DNA from: Chitinophagaceae bacterium
Lineage (GTDB): Bacteria > Bacteroidota > Bacteroidia > Chitinophagales > Chitinophagaceae
Direction: 5' to 3'
NCBI GenBank assembly: GCA_947504605.1
Contig: CANNJE010000010.1
Location: forward strand, 1 to 43,714
Length of the DNA stretch: 43,714 bases
Shown in pieces: positions 1 to 9,742 of the stretch (position 1 is the first letter of the stretch; each line of letters opens with the position of its first letter). The position numbers were made by a program, and so were the translations under genes. Below the pieces are notes generated by a model. That model worked only from the letters and a program-made list of their open reading frames with translations, was not told the DNA's origin and did not search any database.

Positions 1-252
1 AGAGTTACAAGTGGCAACAGAAAAGTAATCAAGTATTATTCCTTTACTGCCGAATTAAAAAGAGCTACCATTTACGCTCAGATAAAAGTAGCTCCATCAG
101 GTCAGGGAATGTTCATTAAAATTGTAAAACCCAGTACCAGCTTCGATAAAGCTTATGCAACTGCTATCAGTGGTTATCTTCGAAAAATGCAGTTTGATAA
201 AGCCGCAGATGAAAGTATCGTAACAGTACAATTTAATTTTACAGAAAATTAA
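1..252 (+). CDS. C-terminal fragment of an unidentified protein, possibly TonB-C-like
   Basis: The reading frame is open from the first base and stops at a TAA at 250-252, leaving the last 83 residues of a protein that begins before the window. The fragment contains a strand-rich stretch (IYAQIKVAPSGQGMFIKIV), a helix-like segment (FDKAYATAISGYLRKMQFDKA) and a final strand (VTVQFNFTEN). That order resembles the C-terminal domain of TonB-type energy transducers, where a beta-alpha-beta unit ends in a hydrophobic strand. The resemblance is by pattern only; the N-terminal membrane anchor and proline-rich region that would settle it lie outside the window. The downstream small ORF begins 1 bp after the stop. 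Confidence 0.55.
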   Translation, partial: RVTSGNRKVIKYYSFTAELKRATIYAQIKVAPSGQGMFIKIVKPSTSFDKAYATAISGYLRKMQFDKAADESIVTVQFNFTEN

Positions 253-253
253 A

Positions 254-466
254 TTGCAACATAATAAGAACTTTTGGGTAAAGGTTTTATTAACCACTTT
301 TACTTACTTTATCATTACTATAAGCCTTGATTATTTTTGGGAAGATGCTATCTATTCCAAAATGTATTTTATAAAAAAGATAATTGGATCTATTATTTGG
401 GGATTTATTTTTTCACTTCTGGCTTCTTCTGAAAACCCTTTTAGAAAAAAGAAAACATCCCCGTAA
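254..466 (+). CDS. Small two-helix membrane protein, hypothetical
   Basis: A 70-residue protein of unknown function. There is no ATG: the best start is a TTG one base after the upstream stop codon, an arrangement typical of translational coupling. The frame is open only back to an upstream stop at 221-223. Two hydrophobic segments are visible, about residues 9-27 (VKVLLTTFTYFIITISLDY) and 40-57 (KIIGSIIWGFIFSLLASS). The C-terminus is basic (FRKKK), suggesting a cytoplasmic tail. It most likely belongs to the same transcript as the truncated upstream gene. I do not recognise the family. Confidence 0.5.
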   Translation: MQHNKNFWVKVLLTTFTYFIITISLDYFWEDAIYSKMYFIKKIIGSIIWGFIFSLLASSENPFRKKKTSP

Positions 467-494
467 ATTCTATGTTTTATTCTTAATTCTTACC

Positions 495-502
495 TACTTT
501 TG
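495..502 (+). promoter_or_regulatory. Bacteroidota -7 promoter element for folC
   Basis: TACTTTTG matches the Bacteroidota -7 consensus TAnnTTTG. It ends 5 nt before the folC ATG at 508, so transcription would start at or very near the start codon, giving a leaderless or nearly leaderless mRNA. No clear -33 TTG/TTTG element is visible at the expected distance. Confidence 0.5.
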
Positions 503-507
503 AAGGG

Positions 508-1797
508 ATGACTTATCCCGAAACATTAGCTTATTTATACGAGCAACTTCCGATGTTTACACGCATTGGTGCGGCAGCCTATAAAAAAGACCTTCACAAT
601 ACTATTGAACTTTGTGATTCACTGGGCAATCCGCAGCATCAATTTAAAAGCATTCATGTAGCGGGTACCAATGGCAAGGGCAGCACCTGTCATATGCTGG
701 CTGCTATCTTTCAGCAGGCAGGTTATAAAACAGGCTTGTACACTTCCCCGCATATAAAAGTATTTGGAGAAAGGATCAGGATAAACGGACAGATGATCGA
801 TGAATCTTTTGTAATTGATTTTGTAAAAAGAACCCAATCGCTTTACGCTGCCATCCAACCCTCTTTTTTTGAATTGACAGTAGCCATGGCTTTTGAATAT
901 TTTGCCAAAGAAAAAGTAGACATCGCCATTATTGAAACCGGTTTGGGAGGCAGACTGGACAGTACCAATATTATCTCTCCCATTCTTTCTGTTATAAGCA
1001 ATATCGGATTTGATCATATGAATCTGCTGGGTAATACCTTGCCGGAAATTGCAGCTCAAAAAGCAGGTATCATCAAACATCATACAGCAGCGGTTATAGG
1101 AGAAGTATTACCCGAAACCAAACCAGTTTTTATTAAAGAAGCGCAGGAACAAGAAGCACCTCTTTATATAGCTTCGGACAGATACAATGTTGATTACACA
1201 GAAAATTGGGGCACATACTTATCATGCCATGTTAAAGACTTACAGGATCATTCTGTTGAAATAATAAACCTGGACTTGAATGGTCTTTACCAGTCTAAAA
1301 ATATTTGCACGGTACTATGTGCAGTAGATATTTTAAGAAAACAGGGTTATAATTTACCCCCTAAAGAATTACACACCGCTCTTGAAAATGTGAAATCACT
1401 AACTGGAATGCGTGGCCGCTGGGATATTGTACAGAATCTCCCCACCATCATTCAGGATGTGGCGCATAATATGGATGGTATAGAACAAATATTGTATCAG
1501 TTAAATACCAATTACCCTAAAGCAAACCTGCATTTTGTATTGGGCTTTGTAAAAGACAAAGATGTAACACATGTATTGGAATTATTCCCCAAAGACGCTT
1601 CTTATTATTTTACCAATGCACATATTCCCCGTGCAATGCCCCATGAAGAGCTAAAATCCTTGGCTGCAGAAAAACAATTAACAGGAGAAAGTTTTGACAA
1701 AGTGAATGAAGCCCTTGCGGCCGCAAAATTGCAGGCAAAAGAAAATGATGTGATCATGATCTGTGGAAGCTTTTTTATAATCGGAGAGATTGATTAA
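508..1797 (+). CDS. folC: Bifunctional folylpolyglutamate synthase / dihydrofolate synthase
   Basis: This 429-residue Mur-ligase-like enzyme joins glutamate to dihydropteroate and extends the polyglutamate tail of folates, using ATP in the cytoplasm. The P-loop GTNGKGS lies at residues 53-59, and the family-typical TSPHIKVFGERIRING follows about 25 residues later. The central domain has IIETGLGGRLDSTN, and the C-terminal domain has the IQDVAHN and RAMPHEEL-type segments of FolC. Length is normal for the family. The ATG at 508 sits 5 nt behind a -7 promoter element, which supports this start. The gene stands alone; the convergent NUDIX gene ends 17 bp downstream. Confidence 0.95.
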   Translation: MTYPETLAYLYEQLPMFTRIGAAAYKKDLHNTIELCDSLGNPQHQFKSIHVAGTNGKGSTCHMLAAIFQQAGYKTGLYTSPHIKVFGERIRINGQMIDESFVIDFVKRTQSLYAAIQPSFFELTVAMAFEYFAKEKVDIAIIETGLGGRLDSTNIISPILSVISNIGFDHMNLLGNTLPEIAAQKAGIIKHHTAAVIGEVLPETKPVFIKEAQEQEAPLYIASDRYNVDYTENWGTYLSCHVKDLQDHSVEIINLDLNGLYQSKNICTVLCAVDILRKQGYNLPPKELHTALENVKSLTGMRGRWDIVQNLPTIIQDVAHNMDGIEQILYQLNTNYPKANLHFVLGFVKDKDVTHVLELFPKDASYYFTNAHIPRAMPHEELKSLAAEKQLTGESFDKVNEALAAAKLQAKENDVIMICGSFFIIGEID

Positions 1798-1814
1798 AAA
1801 TATTAACCCTAGGC

Positions 1815-2363
1815 CTAGCCTCTTTGTCCATCCAGATATTCAAAAGCATAAAACATACACAGCGCATGCATGCTTTGTTCTATTTTATTTTGCTTTAGCA
1901 TTTCCCTCACAGCTTCCAATGATTTAAAATGGATAACAATTTCTTCGTTGGCATCCAGCGATTGTTCAGCTACTTTTTTTCCGCCGGTGGCTAAGAAAAA
2001 ATGGGTGTAATTATTAAGTACGCCGGGGTTGGCGGCTGTTTTCCCCAAATAATGATAATTGTCAAACTGAAAACCGGTTTCTTCCATCAACTCTCTTGCA
2101 ATGGCATGCTCCGGATTTTCTCCTTCATCAATAAATCCACCCGGCAACTCCTCAATCTTTTTGCCAATAGGATGTCTGTATTGCTCTACAAGTATTGCTT
2201 CATTATTTTCTGTAATGGCCATTGCGCAAACACTTACCGGCAGTTCCACAACAAAGTAAGGATCTACCACTTTGCCATCAGGAGTTTCATAGCCATCCTT
2301 ACGAGCGGTAAAGTATGGGTGCCTGCTTATATATTCGGTATTAAGTGTTTTAAAGGAAGGCAT
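1815..2363 (-). CDS. NUDIX hydrolase, ADP-ribose pyrophosphatase-like
   Basis: A 182-residue NUDIX enzyme. The complete NUDIX box (G-x5-E-x7-RE-U-x-EE-x-G-U) spans residues 76-98: GFIDEGE, then RELMEETGF, with the metal-binding REXXEE glutamates intact. The N-terminal segment with DPYFVVELPVSVCAMAI and VEQYRHPIG is typical of the ADP-ribose/nucleoside-diphosphate-sugar pyrophosphatase (NudF-like) subgroup, which hydrolyses ADP-ribose to AMP and ribose 5-phosphate. Substrate assignment is by family similarity. It is monocistronic or follows the leftward cluster upstream after a 111-bp gap that contains a dispersed repeat. Confidence 0.88.
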   Translation of the reverse strand: MPSFKTLNTEYISRHPYFTARKDGYETPDGKVVDPYFVVELPVSVCAMAITENNEAILVEQYRHPIGKKIEELPGGFIDEGENPEHAIARELMEETGFQFDNYHYLGKTAANPGVLNNYTHFFLATGGKKVAEQSLDANEEIVIHFKSLEAVREMLKQNKIEQSMHALCMFYAFEYLDGQRG

Positions 2364-2403
2364 AATGGGTTAAAGGTTTAAAAAAGTTGCCAAAAGTGAT
2401 ACT

Positions 2404-2422
2404 GTACAAGAGTGCGACGCAA
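2404..2422 (+). repeat. 19-bp dispersed intergenic repeat, copy 1
   Basis: GTACAAGAGTGCGACGCAA occurs here and, as an exact reverse complement, at 21650-21668. Both copies are intergenic and lie upstream of minus-strand genes. The flanks are only loosely similar. Confidence 0.7.
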
Positions 2423-2474
2423 GGATGATGCCATGAAAAACAAATGCTGGCAACAAAATATTAGCAGCAATAAA

Positions 2475-2984
2475 TTACCTGCCAATCATTAAATGCGCCA
2501 CATGATGTCTGCCATGCCATGCATACATTCCCAACAAATACCAAAGGGTCATTTGTTTTTGATGTTGGGGATGAAAGATGGTTCTGTTCCATTCTTCTAC
2601 CTTCATATTTTTTAATATTTCATGCAAACGCATATGAAGAGAAAACAACAAAGTAATGGAAATATTGATGGGCAGGTTTTGAGTATCTACCATCTGAGCC
2701 CAGGCATTTTCGTCGTAGGGTTTAATGGTAGGATTATCTTCGCTAAGCCCCAGTTTAAAACGAATGTAGGCATTCATATGACTGTCGGCAATATGGTGAA
2801 CAACTTGCTTCAGTGTCCAGCCGCCAGGGCGGTAAGTTGCATCCAGTTCGGCCTCATCTAAATTTTGAATCGCATGTTCAACATGCATGGGTAAGGTTTG
2901 TATATCGAGCAACCATTCCTTCAATTGCTTTTCGGAAAATGGTTGCTCAATATATTTACCAATGGGGTATTGCAAATACTCCAT
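2475..2984 (-). CDS. YfiT/DinB-family metal-dependent thiol transferase (bacillithiol S-transferase-like)
   Basis: A 169-residue four-helix-bundle protein of the DinB/YfiT superfamily. The opening LQYPIGKYIEQPF and the histidine motifs VVHHIADSHMNAYIRFK (His63/64) and YAWHGRHHVAH (His157, His161) match the metal-binding triad of Bacillus YfiT, a putative bacillithiol transferase. Family members conjugate a low-molecular-weight thiol to electrophiles for detoxification; the thiol used here is not shown by the sequence. Its ATG overlaps the TAA of the upstream FKBP gene (TAATG), so the two are almost certainly co-translated. It is the last gene of the leftward fbp-ABC-FKBP-YfiT cluster. Confidence 0.85.
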   Translation of the reverse strand: MEYLQYPIGKYIEQPFSEKQLKEWLLDIQTLPMHVEHAIQNLDEAELDATYRPGGWTLKQVVHHIADSHMNAYIRFKLGLSEDNPTIKPYDENAWAQMVDTQNLPINISITLLFSLHMRLHEILKNMKVEEWNRTIFHPQHQKQMTLWYLLGMYAWHGRHHVAHLMIGR

Positions 2985-3730
2985 TATTGTACTACTGCAG
3001 GTTTAATATCCAGCAGGTCTATTTCAAATACCAATGTTGCACCCGGAGCAATAGCACCACCAGCACCTCTATCGCCATAAGCCAAATCGCTTGGAATAAC
3101 TACTTTCCATTTTGCGCCTTTGGTCATTAATTGCAAAATTTCTGTCCACCCACGTATAACGCCACCTACAGGAAAAGTAGCAGGTTCGCCTCTGTCTGTA
3201 GATGCATCAAATTTAGTTCCGTCTGTTAGTGTACCTACATAATGAACTACTACGGTATCAACTGCAGTTGGTTTTACTCCGTTTGGATCACCGGCTGTAA
3301 TGATTTCGTATTGTAATCCGTTTGGCAAACTGATAACACCTGGTTTTTGTTTATTAGCAGCAAGAAAAGCATCTCCTTTCATTTTTTCGCCCGAAGATTT
3401 TTTTGCAGCGAACTCCTGTAATTTTTGTTGTAAAGTCATATTACACTGTTCGTCGTTTAATAAAGTTTTTTTATTACCTAATACATCGTCGATGGCTTTT
3501 TGCATCAACACACCGTTAATTTTAGTAATACCTTGATCTCTCATGCTTTTGGCAATGTTTACGCCAACTGCATAACTAAAACTGTCTACTCCGTTTTTCA
3601 TAATCGGAGCTACTACTGCAGATTTTGCAGCAGGATTTAGAGCTGGCTTAGCGGCTGGTTTAGTTTGTGCATTTACACCATAGGTTACTGTCACAACGGC
3701 CATCAAACAAAGGGCTGTTTTTTTCATCAT
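2984..3730 (-). CDS. Secreted FKBP-type peptidyl-prolyl cis-trans isomerase
   Basis: A 248-residue periplasmic proline isomerase. A signal peptide occupies about residues 1-21 (MMKKTALCLMAVVTVTYGVNA), followed by an Ala/Pro/Lys-rich linker. Residues about 45-115 resemble the helical dimerization domain of Mip/FkpA proteins (SYAVGVNIAKSM, then AAKKSSGEKMKGDAFLAAN). The FKBP catalytic domain is at about 155-243, with VHYVGTLTDGTKFDAS, GGVIRGWTEILQLM, YGDRGAG and IAPGATLVFEIDLLDI. The length fits FkpA-like chaperone-isomerases, which help outer-membrane and periplasmic proteins fold. Its stop overlaps the start of the YfiT gene, and the ABC ATPase gene ends 44 bp upstream, consistent with one operon. 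Confidence 0.93.
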   Translation of the reverse strand: MMKKTALCLMAVVTVTYGVNAQTKPAAKPALNPAAKSAVVAPIMKNGVDSFSYAVGVNIAKSMRDQGITKINGVLMQKAIDDVLGNKKTLLNDEQCNMTLQQKLQEFAAKKSSGEKMKGDAFLAANKQKPGVISLPNGLQYEIITAGDPNGVKPTAVDTVVVHYVGTLTDGTKFDASTDRGEPATFPVGGVIRGWTEILQLMTKGAKWKVVIPSDLAYGDRGAGGAIAPGATLVFEIDLLDIKPAVVQ

Positions 3731-3774
3731 ATTAGTTTTTGTTTTTTAAAATGTTATGCAAATAAAAGAAACTT

Positions 3775-4536
3775 TTACTCATCCCTCATCTCACGACCTG
3801 TTAAATGTATAAAAACATCTTCCAAACTGGCCGATTTTACCTGTTTAGGACGTTCAAATCCGGTAGCGACAAGGTCGTCTATCATTTTGTCGGGCGAGTC
3901 AAGTTGTATGATCTTGCCTTCGTCCATGATGGCAATACGGCCACAAAGCTGCTCTGCCTCATCCATATAATGCGTAGTAAGAATAACGGTAGCTCCATTG
4001 TCCCTGATTTCTTTAATCAGATCCCATAGGTTTCGGCGTGCCTGCGGATCCAACCCTGTGGTTGGCTCATCCAGAAAAACGATTTTAGGCTCATTGATTA
4101 ATGTGGTGGCAATAGAAAACCGTTGCTTTTGTCCGCCACTCAGTTCCTTGCTTTTATTTTTGGCTTTATCCTGTAGGTTCACTTTTTTCAATAACTCCAT
4201 AGCATCTACCTTTTTGTTATAGAGACCTGAAAATAATTGAATCAGCTCCAGCAAGGTTAGGTTTGGATAAAAACCGGAGGTTTGCAATTGTACCCCGATG
4301 ATCTTTTTTATTTCATCAGGCTGTGTATCCAGATCCAATCCGTCTACAATCACCTGCCCGCTTGTTTTTTTTCGCAGCGTTTCTATTATTTCAAGCGTGG
4401 TAGATTTGCCTGCACCATTAGGCCCCAGCAAACCAAATATCTCTCCCTCATATACATCAAAAGAAATATCCTTTACGGCTTTAAAATCTCCGTAATTTTT
4501 ACAAAGGTTTTTAACTGATATAATTGTTTTCGACAT
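3775..4536 (-). CDS. ABC transporter ATP-binding protein (ABC-2/NatA-like)
   Basis: A 253-residue ATPase subunit. Walker A GPNGAGKST is at residues 38-46, the Q-loop near residue 83, the signature LSGGQ at 132-136, Walker B IVFLDEPTTGLDP at 152-164 and the switch histidine (LTTHYMDEAEQL) at 189. The C-terminal LEDVFIHLTGREMRDE tail is typical of the multidrug/daunorubicin/NatA class that pairs with an ABC-2 permease. No permease is encoded next to it: the neighbours are fbp (32 bp upstream) and an FKBP gene (44 bp downstream). The membrane partner must be elsewhere. The substrate cannot be predicted. Confidence 0.92.
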   Translation of the reverse strand: MSKTIISVKNLCKNYGDFKAVKDISFDVYEGEIFGLLGPNGAGKSTTLEIIETLRKKTSGQVIVDGLDLDTQPDEIKKIIGVQLQTSGFYPNLTLLELIQLFSGLYNKKVDAMELLKKVNLQDKAKNKSKELSGGQKQRFSIATTLINEPKIVFLDEPTTGLDPQARRNLWDLIKEIRDNGATVILTTHYMDEAEQLCGRIAIMDEGKIIQLDSPDKMIDDLVATGFERPKQVKSASLEDVFIHLTGREMRDE

Positions 4537-4568
4537 TGTATTTTTTTCTAAATAAAAAAGATTTCATT

Positions 4569-5588
4569 TTAGCCAAGTGTTCCGTCAAGATAACCCTCCA
4601 ACTCTTCCATCATTTTTAAACTGCCGGTAAAAAAGGCCGTACGCTGGTGCAATTTAGTTGGCACAATATCCAATATCCTCATTTGGCCATTGGTGGCTTT
4701 TCCGCCCGCCACTTCCACAATAAACGCACAGGGGTTACACTCATACATCAACCGCAATTTCCCCTTTGGTTTATCCAGTATGCCGGGATACATAAAAATA
4801 CCGCCCTTAATAAGATTACGGTGCACATCGCTTACCATACTGCCAATATAACGCTGCGTGTAAGGTCCTCCATTGGTACTGTCTTTCATCTGACAGGCCG
4901 TAATGTATTTTTTAACCCGCTCTTCGTATTGAAAAAAGTTGCCATGATTTACCGAATACATTTTTCCGGTCTCCGGACATTTCATATCTGGATGGCTTAG
5001 GGTAAACTCTCCAATAGACTGATCGAGTGTAAAACCATTTACGCCCCTACGAGTTGCATACACCAGCATGGTAGAAGAACCATAAATAATATAACCAGCT
5101 GCCACTTGGTTGCTGCCTGCCTGCAAAAAATCTGCTTCGATAGCAGGTTTGCCCAATTCACTCACTCTTTTAAAAACACTGAAGATTGTACCAATAGATA
5201 CATTCACATCTATATTGCTGCTACCATCCAATGGATCGAAAAGGCATACATATTTTGATTTGTTACTGGTTTCATCATCAAAAACCACAATATCATCCAG
5301 TTCCTCGCTACCAATACCTGCACAACTGATTCCATGACGCAGTACACCCACCATCTGGTTATTGGCAAAAACATCCAGTTTTTTCACTTCTTCCCCCTGC
5401 ACATTCGTGCTGCCTGTATCACCTAATATATCTACCAAGCCGGCCTTATTTACTTCTACATGTATCCTTTTGGCTGCAAGACCGATATCTCTTAAAAGGC
5501 TTGAAAGTTCGCCCGTAGCAAGCGGAAAATCCCTTAATTGCTGGAGTGTAAATTCATCCAGGGTCTGTACTTTTCGGTTGATAGTCAT
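4569..5588 (-). CDS. fbp: Class I fructose-1,6-bisphosphatase
   Basis: This enzyme dephosphorylates fructose 1,6-bisphosphate to fructose 6-phosphate in gluconeogenesis. The diagnostic FBPase motif CLFDPLDGSSNIDVNVSIGT holds the metal ligands (Asp-Pro-Leu-Asp-Gly-Ser). DVHRNLIKGGIFMYPG and LRLMYECNPCAFIVEVAGG are the usual C-terminal class I segments. I placed the start at the ATG at 5588, giving 339 residues, the normal length; a TTG 30 bp further upstream extends the frame but adds nothing conserved. A -7 promoter element lies about 45 nt upstream. It is the first gene of a leftward cluster and is divergent from aspartate kinase. Confidence 0.95.
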   Translation of the reverse strand: MTINRKVQTLDEFTLQQLRDFPLATGELSSLLRDIGLAAKRIHVEVNKAGLVDILGDTGSTNVQGEEVKKLDVFANNQMVGVLRHGISCAGIGSEELDDIVVFDDETSNKSKYVCLFDPLDGSSNIDVNVSIGTIFSVFKRVSELGKPAIEADFLQAGSNQVAAGYIIYGSSTMLVYATRRGVNGFTLDQSIGEFTLSHPDMKCPETGKMYSVNHGNFFQYEERVKKYITACQMKDSTNGGPYTQRYIGSMVSDVHRNLIKGGIFMYPGILDKPKGKLRLMYECNPCAFIVEVAGGKATNGQMRILDIVPTKLHQRTAFFTGSLKMMEELEGYLDGTLG

Positions 5589-5632
5589 AAAACAGTTTTC
5601 AATTTTACCTATTAGCAATTAGATTTGCAACT

Positions 5633-5640
5633 CAAAAGTA
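5633..5640 (-). promoter_or_regulatory. Candidate -7 promoter element for fbp
   Basis: On the minus strand this reads TACTTTTG, an exact TAnnTTTG match. It would give an untranslated leader of about 40 nt before the fbp ATG at 5588. No clear -33 element is seen, so the call rests on the single motif and its position in the divergent intergenic region. Confidence 0.4.
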
Positions 5641-5816
5641 AGGTTTTAGTGTTGAAGAAGATAGATAGTCCTTAGTTAATAGCACGCTTATATGGGCAAA
5701 TTTTTAGGCTGTTGTTTCCCGAGCACTTCATTCAAAAAACAGAAAACTTACCAAAGACGAATAAATTTTAAATAGCCGGATTGAGCAATGAATCATCGTC
5801 TATGAACTAAATATAA

Positions 5817-7097
5817 ATGAACAAACACACAACAATGAAAGTATTTAAATTTGGCGGTGCCAGCATCAATAGCATAGACAGGATAAAAAATGTAGGGTCC
5901 ATTATTCAATCTAAAGAAGGAGAAAAACTCCTTATCGTTATCTCTGCGATGGGCAAAACAACCAATGCACTGGAAACAGTTGTGAATGCTTTTTTTGATG
6001 GAAGAAAAGAGGATGCACTTAAATTATTTGAGCAGGTAAAGGACAGCCACCTAAATACACTTAAATACCTCACTACCCTGCAATGGCAGGCTGCCGAAAA
6101 CCAGCTGAAAGATTTTTTTACAGAAATAGAATGGTTACTGCACGATAAACCTGTGCGCAATTACGATTATTATTACGATCAGGTAGTGTGCTGTGGCGAA
6201 CTCTTTAGCAGCAGTATTTTGACCAGTTATTTAAAAGAAATAAAACTAAATGCTGCCTGGATAGATGTAAGGGATATTGTAAGAACCGACAACAATTTCA
6301 GAGATGCGGATGTAGACTGGAGTTTTACAGACAAAAGCATACAGGATAATATTCTACCGCTTTTTAAAAACCATGATGTAGTTATTACCCAGGGATATAT
6401 TGGTGCTACCGACGAAAACGAAAGTACTACCCTTGGCAGAGAAGGCAGTGATTATTCCGCAGCTATATTTGCCAACCTGCTTAATGCCGAATCGGTAACC
6501 ATCTGGAAAGATGTAGAAGCAGTAATGAATGCCGATCCTAGGCAATTTAAGGATGCCGTAAACATGTATGAACTTGGTTATTCAGAAGTGATAGAAATGG
6601 CTTATTATGGTGCTCAGGTCATTCACCCAAAAACCATCAAACCACTACAAAACAAAAACATACCCCTGCTGGTAAAAAGTTTCATTGACCCCACCCTACC
6701 CGGCACGGTCATCAGCAGTAAAAATGAAAAGAACCTGCCACCGGTTATTGTGGTAAAAGAAAAACAGGTGCTCATGCAATTCAAAAGCAAAGACTTTTCT
6801 TTTGTAGAAGACAAACCTGTAGAAGACCTGCACCATCTTTTTGCAGCGATAAAGGTAAAACCTAACTTATCGCAAAATACAGCCATCTCATTACTCTGCT
6901 GTTTTGATGATCATGCCGAAAAAATAGACGCACTGGCTGCTGCAGCCTCCCAAATATTTGATGTGGAAATAGAAAAGAATTTATCCCTGCTCACCATTCG
7001 CCACTATAATGCCGAAAGCTTACAAAAACTAACTGCCAACAAAGTGATTGTGTTGGAACAAAAAACACCTGTTACTGTACAAATGCTAATGAGGTAA
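5817..7097 (+). CDS. Monofunctional aspartate kinase
   Basis: Aspartokinase phosphorylates L-aspartate, the first step toward lysine, methionine, threonine and diaminopimelate. The N-terminal KVFKFGGASI carries the kinase lysine signature, and VVITQGYIGATDENESTTLGREGSDYSAA is the ATP/aspartate-binding signature. The kinase domain runs to about residue 290 (EMAYYGAQVIHPKTIKPL, LLVKSFIDPTLPGT). The last 130 residues form an ACT-type regulatory region. Two ATGs are possible, 5817 and 5835; the conserved sequence starts right after the second (MKVFKFGG), so the shorter 420-residue form is also credible. No homoserine dehydrogenase domain is fused. It is transcribed divergently from fbp and appears monocistronic. 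Confidence 0.93.
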   Translation: MNKHTTMKVFKFGGASINSIDRIKNVGSIIQSKEGEKLLIVISAMGKTTNALETVVNAFFDGRKEDALKLFEQVKDSHLNTLKYLTTLQWQAAENQLKDFFTEIEWLLHDKPVRNYDYYYDQVVCCGELFSSSILTSYLKEIKLNAAWIDVRDIVRTDNNFRDADVDWSFTDKSIQDNILPLFKNHDVVITQGYIGATDENESTTLGREGSDYSAAIFANLLNAESVTIWKDVEAVMNADPRQFKDAVNMYELGYSEVIEMAYYGAQVIHPKTIKPLQNKNIPLLVKSFIDPTLPGTVISSKNEKNLPPVIVVKEKQVLMQFKSKDFSFVEDKPVEDLHHLFAAIKVKPNLSQNTAISLLCCFDDHAEKIDALAAAASQIFDVEIEKNLSLLTIRHYNAESLQKLTANKVIVLEQKTPVTVQMLMR

Positions 7098-7297
7098 AAA
7101 AGAAATAATCCTTTCCCAAATAATTTTTGCTGCCGAAAGAGGTCCTACTATCTTTTCCCTGAAAAGAAGTAAAAATAATTTCACCCTCTACAAACAATTC
7201 AACAGTCCAGTTGTTTTTCATTAAATACCTAACCGATAATTGAAATAATAGGGCTCTGAAGCTTCTCAAATTTGCCCTAACTTTGGTGGCAGATTAG

Positions 7298-9568
<2,271 letters not shown>

Positions 9569-9586
9569 TTAAAGGCCTGATATCAT

Positions 9587-9622
9587 AAAAAAGCTGGCCT
9601 GTTTTACAGACCAGCTTTTTTA
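9587..9622. terminator. Rho-independent terminator after katG, probably bidirectional
   Basis: The arms AAAAAGCTGG and CCAGCTTTTT flank a short centre (CCTGTTTTACAGA) whose CTG/CAG extend the stem past one mismatch. A T-run follows on the plus strand and the A-run gives a T-run on the minus strand. It separates katG from the convergent membrane-protein gene. Confidence 0.85.
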
Positions 9623-9635
9623 TTTCAAAAATATT

Positions 9636-9651
9636 TACCTCTAATGAGGTA
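9636..9651 (-). terminator. Weak hairpin downstream of the GT-C-like gene
   Basis: TACCTC and GAGGTA form a 6-bp stem with a 4-nt loop. On the minus strand it is followed by AAATATTTTTG, so it could end transcription of the minus-strand gene at 9743-11455, backed up by the stronger hairpin just beyond. Confidence 0.35.
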
Positions 9652-9742
9652 TTTACCAAAACACGCAAAATCTATTTTAAATAGAATCCGTTTGTTGGCA
9701 ATCCTTTTATATCCACAAACTGCCAATTGAATGTTTTTTGGG

